From an uncultured Clostridia bacterium (GTDB lineage: Bacteria; Bacillota; Clostridia; Christensenellales; UBA3700): a stretch of DNA of 10,691 bases. The stretch covers positions 1 to 10,691 of the forward strand of contig CALGRX010000019.1 in assembly GCA_937880755.1 (NCBI GenBank), given 5' to 3'. The notes under the pieces are model-generated. The model was not told the DNA's origin. It saw only the letters and a list, made by a program, of their open reading frames with translations, and did not search any database. Shown here in pieces: positions 5,317-10,691 of this stretch (position 1 is its first letter; every line of letters begins with the position of its first letter). A program made the translations under genes and the position numbers.

Positions 5317-5492
5317 CGGTGCTCTCGCGGCGGATATGCGTCGCAATACTGTGTCGAGTTTGTAGGTGCGTTCGGTCACATACGCATTAGTATGCTCCCT
5401 CACGCCGTCCTCACTCTCCTTGTCTTGCTCGCATCTCCACCGCGAGAAGTGCGATAGTATCTCCTCGCCTAACTCGTATCTCCACCGTCAAA
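5312..5492. repeat. 181-bp MITE-like palindromic element
   Basis: TTTGACGGTG (5312-5321) and CACCGTCAAA (5483-5492) are perfect 10-bp terminal inverted repeats. Nested inside are TCTCGCGG (5323-5330)/CCGCGAGA (5440-5447) and ATGCG (5336-5340)/CGCAT (5430-5434), plus a central CATAC/GTATG hairpin. It has no coding potential. The left terminus supplies the TGA of the preceding gene. No target-site duplication was identified. Confidence 0.7.
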
Positions 5493-5768
5493 GGGTGTAG
5501 GAACACCGACCAAGTAGTGTGTCATTGCGCTGTGTACATTTTGCGTTAGCAAAGGCTATGAAATAGCCGCGGCAATCTCAACCTATTGAAGCCTCCTTTG
5601 TGTAAAGGGAGATAGCTCGCCGAAAGGTGAGACAGAGGGATTGCCTATAATGTCATTGCGAGTGAAACGCGGCAATCTCAACCTTATAAAAAGCCGTCCC
5701 TGTGCAAGGGAAGGGGGGGCCACCATAGGTGGTGGAGGGTTGTAAAACTCGTATATCCACCGTCAAAG
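5471..5768. repeat. 23-bp direct repeats flanking a 252-bp repeat block
   Basis: The sequence beginning AACTCGTATC at 5471-5493 recurs at 5746-5768 with one mismatch. It includes the CACCGTCAAA terminus of the MITE-like element. Everything between the two copies is made of type A and B repeats plus a short linker. Confidence 0.8.
5521..5742. repeat. Two A+B composite interspersed repeats
   Basis: The first composite has type A 5521-5580 (GTCATTGC to GCAATCTC, with an internal TTTGC-GTTA-GCAAA hairpin near 5541) and type B 5591-5644 (CTCCTTTGTGTAAAGGGAG, then CTCGCC-GAAA-GGTGAG, then GGGATTG). The second has type A 5652-5680 and type B 5693-5742 (TCCCTGTGCAAGGGA, then CCACC-ATA-GGTGG, then GGGTTG). 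No promoter or gene is apparent inside. Confidence 0.8.
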
Positions 5769-5802
5769 AATATTAAAGAATAAAAATTTTAGGAGTATAT
5801 AT

Positions 5803-6789
5803 ATGAAAAAACTATTGATTGTAGCAATTATTGCATGTTTGGCTGTTTGCTCTTTGGGACTTGTCGCTTGTCAAAAAGAAGCGACGGGGGAATACACCCT
5901 CGTAGCTCCCGACGGTGCGCCCGCGTTGTCGGTTGCGGGGCTCATCGGCAAGGATATTGACGGCAACAAGCTTGACGTGCAGGTAGTGGCGTCAAGCCAA
6001 ATAGCAGAAAAGGCAATGACTAGCGACTTTGCGGTAGTGCCTGCCAATCTTGCCGCCAAGATGTACAACAGTGGAGAGAAAGTCAAGTTGCTTGCTAGCG
6101 TCACCAACGGCAATCTCTATATTATGTCCAACGTTGACAAGCAAAACGCAACTCTATCCGACCTAGTAGGCAAACAAGTCTACTCAATCGGTCAAGGTAG
6201 CGTACCCGATATGGTTTTTAAGACGGTACTCACTCAAAGTTCAATCGAGTTCGTAGTCAGCGAGAGCGTAGTAGAAGGTAAGGTGGCTATCAAGTACGTA
6301 GCCGACGGACAAGAGGCTATTTCTTCGCTCAAAGCAGCTCAAAACAAGTCGCAAGAGGCGTACGGTATTATCGGCGAGCCTGCTTGCACCGCAGCCACCA
6401 CCAAAGGACTTTTTAGGGCTATGGATTTGCAAAATTTGTGGAAAACCGCTATTTCAGCAGAGCAAGTTGGATACGCTCAAGCAGTGCTCATCGCTAAGGG
6501 CGACGTGGTTGACAATACCAAGTTGCTTGACGCTGTAGTTGCCGCTTTCGTAGCCAACGAACAGTATATCGTAGAAGACACTGCGGGCGCGGTTGCCGCA
6601 ATCAAGAGCGTATACGCTCAATCGGCATTGCCCGACACTTTGGCACCCGCAATCGTAACTAGATGTAATATCAAGACGTACGATTCGGCTACTTACTACG
6701 AGTATATCAACGCAACACTCAATGCGGTATATAGTATCGCGCCAAATGCAGTCGGCGGAAAAATGCCGGATAGAGGATTGTATCGTTGA
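5803..6789 (+). CDS. ABC importer substrate-binding lipoprotein (NMT1/SsuA/ThiY superfamily)
   Basis: This 328-aa protein begins with a lipoprotein signal peptide: KK, a hydrophobic core (4-20) and the lipobox LVAC (20-23), so Cys23 is the predicted lipidated residue anchoring it outside the membrane. The mature part reads YTLVAPDGAPALSVAGLIG (31-49), then DFAVVPANLAAKMYNSG (75-91) and LSDLVGKQVYSIGQGSVPDMV (118-138), the order and motifs of periplasmic-binding-protein-II proteins feeding nitrate/sulfonate/thiamine-precursor type ABC importers. The ligand cannot be read from the sequence. AGGAG (5791-5795) lies seven bases before the ATG. It is the first gene of a tight three-gene operon with permease and ATPase. 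No clear promoter is seen between the repeat block and the start. Confidence 0.88.
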   Translation: MKKLLIVAIIACLAVCSLGLVACQKEATGEYTLVAPDGAPALSVAGLIGKDIDGNKLDVQVVASSQIAEKAMTSDFAVVPANLAAKMYNSGEKVKLLASVTNGNLYIMSNVDKQNATLSDLVGKQVYSIGQGSVPDMVFKTVLTQSSIEFVVSESVVEGKVAIKYVADGQEAISSLKAAQNKSQEAYGIIGEPACTAATTKGLFRAMDLQNLWKTAISAEQVGYAQAVLIAKGDVVDNTKLLDAVVAAFVANEQYIVEDTAGAVAAIKSVYAQSALPDTLAPAIVTRCNIKTYDSATYYEYINATLNAVYSIAPNAVGGKMPDRGLYR

Positions 6790-7547
6790 GAGCCAAATCG
6801 CTAAAGATACTAGATATTTTGATGCCGCTGGTTGCCCTTGGCGTAATACTTGCGCTGTGGGGCATCACGGCAAAGGCGGTAGGGTCGGAGCTGTTGTTTC
6901 CCTCCATATCCACCACTTTTTCGTCGCTATTTGAGCTTGTAAAGTCGGCGGAGTTTTACTTGTCGGTGGGGCATACTTTGCTTAGAAGTTTGCTCTCCTT
7001 TGCACTTGCCTTTGCTGTAGGTATTTTGCTTGCAGTGCTATCGGCACTCATTCGACCTATTCGCAAGCTTTTATCTCCCGTTATAGTGATAGTGAGAGTT
7101 ATTCCAACTATGTCGGTCATATTGCTGGCACTCGTGTGGGTATCGTCTTACGTGTCGCCGATTTTGGTGGCTTTCGTGGTGATATGTCCGCTGATATACG
7201 GCGGATACTTGTCGGCAATAGACGGGGTTGACAAGGACCTTGTCGACATGTGCAAGATATACAAGGTTGGGGCGTGGCAGAGAGTCAAAAGCCTATATCT
7301 TCCGTGCACGGCACTGTCGCTATTCGACACGGTAAAATCAACTCTCGGCTTGACGGTCAAGCTCGTCATCGCAGCCGAAGTTTTGGCGCAGACCAAAGAC
7401 AGCATAGGACTTGGTATGCAACTTAGCAAAATCTATCTTGATACGCCTATTTTGCTGGCGTGGACGATAGTTGCGATATTGCTTGGCGGAGCACTTGAGG
7501 GCTTGATGGCAATCCTAAAAAAGATTTATACGAGTAGGAAAATATGA
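6786..7547 (+). CDS. ABC importer permease (SsuC/ThiX/TauC-like)
   Basis: This 253-aa protein with about six membrane helices belongs to the binding-protein-dependent permease family. The cytoplasmic coupling loop that docks onto the ATPase is visible as DMCKIYKVGAWQRVKSLYLP (154-173), corresponding to the EAA motif with its invariant Gly162. Length is normal for SsuC-like permeases. TTG 6786 is chosen as start because it overlaps the TGA of the binding-protein gene by three bases (TTGA) and follows AGAGGA (6772-6777) by eight bases. It probably forms a homodimeric channel, since only one permease is present. Confidence 0.88.
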   Translation: MRAKSLKILDILMPLVALGVILALWGITAKAVGSELLFPSISTTFSSLFELVKSAEFYLSVGHTLLRSLLSFALAFAVGILLAVLSALIRPIRKLLSPVIVIVRVIPTMSVILLALVWVSSYVSPILVAFVVICPLIYGGYLSAIDGVDKDLVDMCKIYKVGAWQRVKSLYLPCTALSLFDTVKSTLGLTVKLVIAAEVLAQTKDSIGLGMQLSKIYLDTPILLAWTIVAILLGGALEGLMAILKKIYTSRKI

Positions 7548-8248
7548 AGATAAAAGACTTGAAGATATCATACGGCGACAAAGTCGTTTTCGACGGATTT
7601 GACCTGGATATCGAGGATAATAAAATAACTTGTATTATGGGCAAGTCGGGCTGTGGCAAGACCACGCTTTTGCGTGCCGTTTGCTCCCAAGTCGAGTACG
7701 GCGGCAGTATCGAGCCACGCCCTAATAGGCTTAGCTACGTCTTTCAACAACCCACTCTCATAGACAATATCGACGTGTATCACAATCTCGCCTTAGTGCT
7801 GGGCAAAGACGAGGGCAAGGACGCCAAAATCAAGTCGGCGCTGAGTAGAATGCAGTTGCAAGGATACGAAAAACGCTATCCTCACGGCTTGTCGGGAGGA
7901 GAGCAAAGCAGGGTTTCGCTGGCAAGAGCGTATTGCTACGGAGCCGACGTAATGCTCATGGACGAGCCTTTCAAGGCGCTTGACGTGGGACTAAAATACG
8001 AGATTATTGCCGATTTCGTCAAGGCAAAGCAAGAGCAAACCGCCACCGTGATCTTCGTCACGCACGATGTGGACGAAGCCTTGCTGGTGGGTGATAGAAT
8101 AGTCGTTTTAGGCGCTCAATCGGGCGGTGGCGCGAAAGTTGTCTACGACCAATCAATTGCAATAGGTAGAGATGATAGACGGGTGGGAGATAGCACGTTA
8201 TCCGATATACGCCAAAGCTTATTCGATGCGCTAATTATCCAAAGTTAA
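7544..8248 (+). CDS. ABC importer ATPase (SsuB/TauB/ThiZ-like)
   Basis: This 234-aa ABC ATPase has all catalytic motifs: Walker A GKSGCGKTT (33-41), Q-loop Gln68 in VFQQP, signature LSGGE (116-120), Walker B VMLMDEP (136-142) with catalytic Glu141, a D-loop ALD, and switch His174 in VTHDVDEA. It energises the permease encoded just upstream. ATG 7544 overlaps the permease stop codon (ATGA) and follows AGGA (7536-7539). The contrast with the degenerate ABC-like protein at 2174-3064 is clear: this one is canonical and has its permease and binding protein. No strong terminator follows; a CTCTC/GAGAG hairpin at 8268-8282 lacks a T-run. Confidence 0.9.
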   Translation: MKIKDLKISYGDKVVFDGFDLDIEDNKITCIMGKSGCGKTTLLRAVCSQVEYGGSIEPRPNRLSYVFQQPTLIDNIDVYHNLALVLGKDEGKDAKIKSALSRMQLQGYEKRYPHGLSGGEQSRVSLARAYCYGADVMLMDEPFKALDVGLKYEIIADFVKAKQEQTATVIFVTHDVDEALLVGDRIVVLGAQSGGGAKVVYDQSIAIGRDDRRVGDSTLSDIRQSLFDALIIQS

Positions 8249-8310
8249 TCGATACCAAATCAAAAGACTCTCATTTAGAGAGCCGTGTCTACGCTATGTA
8301 GCCAAAAAGT

Positions 8311-8390
8311 GTTGGTGACGGCGTAGGCGTAATAGAACAAAATACCTTTGCTATGCAAAGTAAACTATACTTGGCATACAAAACGCCAAC
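8311..8390. repeat. Structured intergenic segment with nested inverted repeats
   Basis: GTTGG (8311-8315) and GGCGT (8320-8324) can pair with ACGCCAAC (8383-8390), enclosing a perfect CTTTGC-TAT-GCAAAG hairpin (8346-8360). It lies between the ATPase stop codon and the end of the minus-strand small gene. It could be another small interspersed element or a bidirectional termination region. No T-run is present. Confidence 0.35.
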
Positions 8391-8404
8391 TAATGCACGA
8401 CTAT

Positions 8405-8617
8405 TCAGTCGTCGTTATAGAGTTTGTGTAGAGTATAATTGAACTCTCTATCGGCTTTTTTACTATTTTCGCCGTGGCGAGAAACGGTAGGTTTATTCTT
8501 TTTTTGGCTAGCAAGCAGCATTGGTAAAAGGCTAGCTAATGGGTTGGACGGGTCTATATTGGGCACGTCCTTATTTTGCGAGCCTAGCATCATTTTGAGC
8601 ATATCGTTCATATCCAT
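8405..8617 (-). CDS. Small hypothetical protein, Met-rich N-terminus
   Basis: This 70-aa protein is of a family I do not recognise. ATG 8617 is chosen because GAGG (plus-strand 8626-8629) lies eight bases upstream; an in-frame TTG at 8638 would put the ribosome site inside the gene. The N-terminus is amphipathic and methionine-rich (MDMNDMLKMMLGS), then comes IDPSNPLASLLPMLLASQ (21-38), a short hydrophobic helix too short for a secure membrane span, and a charged C-terminal tail. It is probably a cytoplasmic or peripheral protein. It is divergent from a second small gene at 8677, about 60 bp away, and the two may be functionally linked. The stop codon lies inside a hairpin ACGACT/AGTCGT (8397-8412). 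Confidence 0.6.
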   Translation of the reverse strand: MDMNDMLKMMLGSQNKDVPNIDPSNPLASLLPMLLASQKKNKPTVSRHGENSKKADREFNYTLHKLYNDD

Positions 8618-8636
8618 ATCATTATCCTCACGTTTC

Positions 8637-8666
8637 AATATATGAGCGCATATAATAAAAAGTGAA
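8637..8666. promoter_or_regulatory. Overlapping divergent promoters of the two small genes
   Basis: Minus strand: TTCACT (8661-8666), an 18-bp spacer and TATATT (8637-8642). Plus strand: TATAAT at 8651-8656, with no convincing -35. The two -10 elements overlap face to face, so the two genes may compete for transcription. Confidence 0.45.
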
Positions 8667-8676
8667 CGGAGGAGAT

Positions 8677-8940
8677 ATGAAAAAGAATAAATTTAGCAAA
8701 GTAAGCAAAATGAGCAAGGGCAAAATGACCGAGGCGCAGATACAAGAACAAATCGCCAAATATTCCAAGATGAGCAGACAAGAGCTCATCGAACAAATGC
8801 ACCGACTTGCAAGTCAAGGCAAAGCGAGCGGAGAGCTAAACAACGAGCAACTTGACAATTTTTATTCTCAAGCTTCAGGCATGCTTTCAGAGAGTGAGCG
8901 CAACAATCTCAAAGGCTTAGTGGGCGAACTCAAAGATTGA
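8677..8940 (+). CDS. Small basic/charged hypothetical protein
   Basis: This 87-aa protein is of a family I do not recognise. ATG 8677 follows a strong GGAGGAG (8668-8674); an upstream in-frame GTG at 8662 would overlap that site. The first 22 residues are Lys/Ser/Met-rich (KKNKFSKVSKMSKGKM). The rest looks fully helical, with QIQEQIAKYSKMSRQELIEQ (26-45) and a second segment LDNFYSQASGMLSESERNNL (64-83). There is no signal peptide or membrane segment. A role as a small nucleic-acid-associated or adaptor protein is possible from composition only. Its last 11 bases overlap the 3' end of the convergent desulfurase gene, so neither has room for its own terminator. Confidence 0.65.
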   Translation: MKKNKFSKVSKMSKGKMTEAQIQEQIAKYSKMSRQELIEQMHRLASQGKASGELNNEQLDNFYSQASGMLSESERNNLKGLVGELKD

Positions 8941-10069
8941 TTTTGTCCAATTTTTGCAGGGCGAGCAGTATGGCGCGCACGTCGGATATGGTGTTGTTGT
9001 AGCCTATAGACGCACGCACCGCACCACGTTCTATAGTACCCAAATGCCTATGTATCCAAGGCGCGCAATGCAGTCCGCTACGCACCGCTATATTGCAAGA
9101 GTTGAGGTAGTCGCCTACGTCGGTAGAAGAATAGTTTTTATAATTAAATGACACCACTCCGCAGTTTGACGAGCCGTAAACCGTCACGTTGCGGTTATTT
9201 TTTAGCCCTTTTAGCAGTTCCGCCGTCAAGTATCTCTCTTGTAGATTGATTTGTCTTAAGTTATCCATAGTCCACTTGATAGACGAAGATAGGGCGATGA
9301 TACCCGCGGAATTTACCGTGCCCGCCTCGTATCCTTCGGGGATAGTGTCGGGTTGATTGAGGTCGTCGCTATCCGTGCCCGTACCACCGAACGATATAGG
9401 GAAAAGATACTTGTCTGTGTTCCAGACCAAAAATCCCACTCCCTGCGGACCGTGCAAGCCCTTGTGTCCTGCGCACGCCAAAAAGTCGATATTGCACGCC
9501 GTCACGTCCACGTCGATATGCCCGAGACTTTGGGCGCAGTCCACTAGCAGGGCCACACCGCTATTTTTGGCAACCTTGCCAATAGCCTCAATATCGCTCA
9601 CGCTTCCCGTCACGTTGGAGGCGTGGCATAGACAAATGAGCCTTGTATTGGCAGTAATTGCACGGCTGATATCTAGGGGATTTATACTACCGTCAAACTG
9701 CGGTTTTACTTCAATTATGTTGACACGTATCGAGTTTTTGGCAAAAAACAGCGTCCTAAGAGTGGCGTTGTGTTCGTTGCTCGTTGCTATAACGTCTATG
9801 CTTTGACCTGCAAAATTTTGTAGGTATCCAAGTATAGCGAGGTTGATTGAATGTGTACACCCCGAAGAAAAAATTACTTCGTATTTTTCGTTAGCTTTTA
9901 CCAATTTTTTAATCAAGCTTCTTGCGCCGAAGATTTTTTCCGCAGTGGCGATAGCGTCCTTGTGAGCGCCACGCCCCGGGTTGCTCGAACAATTTAGTTC
10001 TTTGACCATAGTCTCCGTCATGCACCTTGGCTTAAACCTCGACGTTGCCGCATTGTCCAAATAAATCAT
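8930..10069 (-). CDS. Class V aminotransferase, cysteine desulfurase family (TIGR01977/EF2568-like)
   Basis: This 379-aa PLP enzyme is expected to take sulfur from cysteine to make an enzyme persulfide and alanine. It begins MIYLDNAATSRFKP, typical of NifS/SufS-like enzymes. PLP-site residues are visible: His100 in SNEHNATLR, Asp177 and Gln180 in LLVDCAQSLGH, and Lys203 in AGHKGLHGPQG as the Schiff-base lysine. The persulfide cysteine is Cys335 in RSGLHCAP (330-337), the motif of the EF2568 branch, which often occurs with DUF3343 and with selenium-metabolism genes. ATG 10069 follows AAGGAG by about seven bases; a TTG 27 bp upstream has no such site. It is divergent from a DUF3343 gene, the expected partner. 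Selenocysteine lyase activity is an alternative the sequence cannot exclude. It overlaps the convergent small gene by 11 bp. Confidence 0.85.
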   Translation of the reverse strand: MIYLDNAATSRFKPRCMTETMVKELNCSSNPGRGAHKDAIATAEKIFGARSLIKKLVKANEKYEVIFSSGCTHSINLAILGYLQNFAGQSIDVIATSNEHNATLRTLFFAKNSIRVNIIEVKPQFDGSINPLDISRAITANTRLICLCHASNVTGSVSDIEAIGKVAKNSGVALLVDCAQSLGHIDVDVTACNIDFLACAGHKGLHGPQGVGFLVWNTDKYLFPISFGGTGTDSDDLNQPDTIPEGYEAGTVNSAGIIALSSSIKWTMDNLRQINLQERYLTAELLKGLKNNRNVTVYGSSNCGVVSFNYKNYSSTDVGDYLNSCNIAVRSGLHCAPWIHRHLGTIERGAVRASIGYNNTISDVRAILLALQKLDKINL

Positions 10070-10090
10070 AAAGTCACTCCTTGGGATAAG

Positions 10091-10106
10091 ATACAATATA
10101 TTGTAT
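10091..10106. promoter_or_regulatory. Perfect 16-bp palindrome between desulfurase and DUF3343 genes
   Basis: ATACAATATATTGTAT is its own reverse complement. It lies 22 bp before the desulfurase ATG and 38 bp before the DUF3343 ATG. It contains a TATATT on each strand and probably covers one or both -10 elements. No clear -35 was found for either direction. Confidence 0.55.
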
Positions 10107-10144
10107 TGAGGACGGATTACATAAATTCATCAAGGAGATTGACT

Positions 10145-10396
10145 ATGGAATTTCTCACTACGTTCCGTTCTCGCAACGACGCCATAGGCTGGGCTAAGTA
10201 TCTCAAATCTAACGGAGTAGCAGCAAAGACCGTCAACAAGCCGTCGGGGCTGAGAGGTTCTTGCGGCTTAGCGATCAAAAGTGCCGTCGAGCAAGATAGA
10301 TTTACTTATCTGAGAAGCGAATACCAAGGCAGAGTAGGCACGACGTATATCATACTTCGCGACAAAGGAATAACTAAATTTTCACAATTCAACTAA
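10145..10396 (+). CDS. DUF3343 protein, putative Se/S carrier-like
   Basis: This 83-aa protein matches the short DUF3343 (putative Se/S carrier) family. It begins EFLTTFRSRNDAIGWAKYLK (2-21), the usual FxSxxDAxxAExxLK helix, then has VAAKTVNKPSGLRGSCGLAI (25-44), where Cys40 in SCGLAI is the conserved candidate chalcogen-carrying residue. ATG 10145 follows AAGGAG (10132-10137) by seven bases; an upstream in-frame TTG at 10106 lacks a ribosome site and lies at the palindrome. It is divergent from the cysteine desulfurase gene, and this pairing is the recurring context of the family, so it probably accepts persulfide sulfur or selenium from that enzyme. No selD or yedF is in the window, so which element it carries cannot be decided. 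A strong terminator follows. Confidence 0.8.
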   Translation: MEFLTTFRSRNDAIGWAKYLKSNGVAAKTVNKPSGLRGSCGLAIKSAVEQDRFTYLRSEYQGRVGTTYIILRDKGITKFSQFN

Positions 10397-10400
10397 TCCG

Positions 10401-10431
10401 TTGCCACGGCCATGAGCTGTGGCAATTTTTT
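10401..10431 (+). terminator. Intrinsic terminator of the DUF3343 gene
   Basis: TTGCCACGGC (10401-10410) and GCTGTGGCAA (10416-10425) form a 10-bp stem with one G-U wobble and a CATGA loop, followed by six T. Confidence 0.9.
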
Positions 10432-10553
10432 GTTTTACGCACTACTAGGAATACTATTTTAAGTGTTTTTTCGTTATTGAAAGCAGTTGTTTGTTGTCAA
10501 TCAAAGTTTTTGCCCCGTGTACGTTTTGCGTTAGCTACGTGTAACGTTGTTAT

Positions 10554-10691
10554 GTCATTGCGCTTTAATATGCTGTCATTGCGAAGCGTGTTGACGCGCC
10601 GAGGGATCTCAATCAACAATGTCATTGCTTTGCTTGCATTTTGCGTTAGCAAAGCGTAGAGCGACAATCCCAACTTATTTATGTCATTGCG
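10554..10691. repeat. Cluster of type A interspersed repeats, running off the right edge
   Basis: GTCATTGC occurs at 10554 (truncated copy), 10575 (to GGGATCTC near 10610), 10621 (to GACAATCCC near 10671) and 10683 (cut by the window end). The 10621 copy has the internal TTTGC-GTTA-GCAAA hairpin also seen near 5541. From 10432 to 10553 I see no gene, only AT-rich sequence and a related TTTTGCGTTAGC fragment near 10524. Confidence 0.75.

Noticed and set aside
8268..8282. CTCTC/GAGAG hairpin as terminator of the importer operon
   Set aside because: The stem is only 5 bp and no T-run follows on the plus strand, so it does not meet the intrinsic-terminator pattern seen elsewhere in the window.
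9353..9806. Plus-strand open frames inside the desulfurase gene
   Set aside because: They are shadows of a well-supported minus-strand gene, with no ribosome sites and no recognisable motifs.
10477..10659. 60-codon open frame near the right edge
   Set aside because: It runs through type A repeats and lacks a Shine-Dalgarno; the repeats explain the sequence better.

Overview
The window looks like a piece of chromosome from an uncultured gut-type clostridial Bacillota (Firmicutes), possibly near Christensenellales. This is inferred from Shine-Dalgarno sites of the AGGAGG kind, a ThiT-type S component, a TM1266-like [FeFe]-hydrogenase-system regulator, a DUF3343 protein beside a class V desulfurase, and intergenic regions full of short hairpin repeats. 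No rRNA, tRNA, phage, transposase or CRISPR array is visible.

Layout: 1-908 is the 3' part of a ThiT-like thiamine transporter gene with unusual extra N-terminal membrane segments, closed by a terminator and a degenerate repeat. 1147-2059 is an AT-rich two-gene module: a SLOG/DUF1273-like protein and a small XRE-type HTH protein transcribed divergently, with three copies of an inverted TCGTGGA motif around their promoters. 2139-4567 is a two-gene operon with its own promoter and terminator: an ABC-ATPase-like protein that keeps Walker A but has lost the other catalytic motifs, then a membrane-anchored S41 (CtpA-like) protease. The start codon of the first gene lies about where transcription should begin, so the mRNA may be leaderless.

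4568-5802 is mostly repeats interrupted by one gene. It holds a 46-bp tandem array, composite hairpin repeats, a strong promoter with a 139-nt leader that looks like a transcription attenuator, the TM1266-like gene, and a 181-bp MITE-like palindromic element that covers that gene's stop codon. 5803-8248 is a complete three-gene ABC importer operon (lipoprotein binding protein, permease, ATPase) of the nitrate/sulfonate/thiamine-precursor superfamily; its genes overlap by 3-4 nt and its substrate is not known.

8405-8940 holds two small divergent hypothetical genes. 8930-10396 holds a class V cysteine desulfurase-like gene and a divergent DUF3343 (putative Se/S carrier) gene, probably a sulfur or selenium delivery pair, with a perfect 16-bp palindrome between them. 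10432-10691 returns to GTCATTGC-type repeats.

The strongest candidates for undescribed biology are the catalytically degenerate ABC protein co-translated with an S41 protease, the attenuator leader of the TM1266-like gene, and the SLOG/HTH divergon with its operator set.
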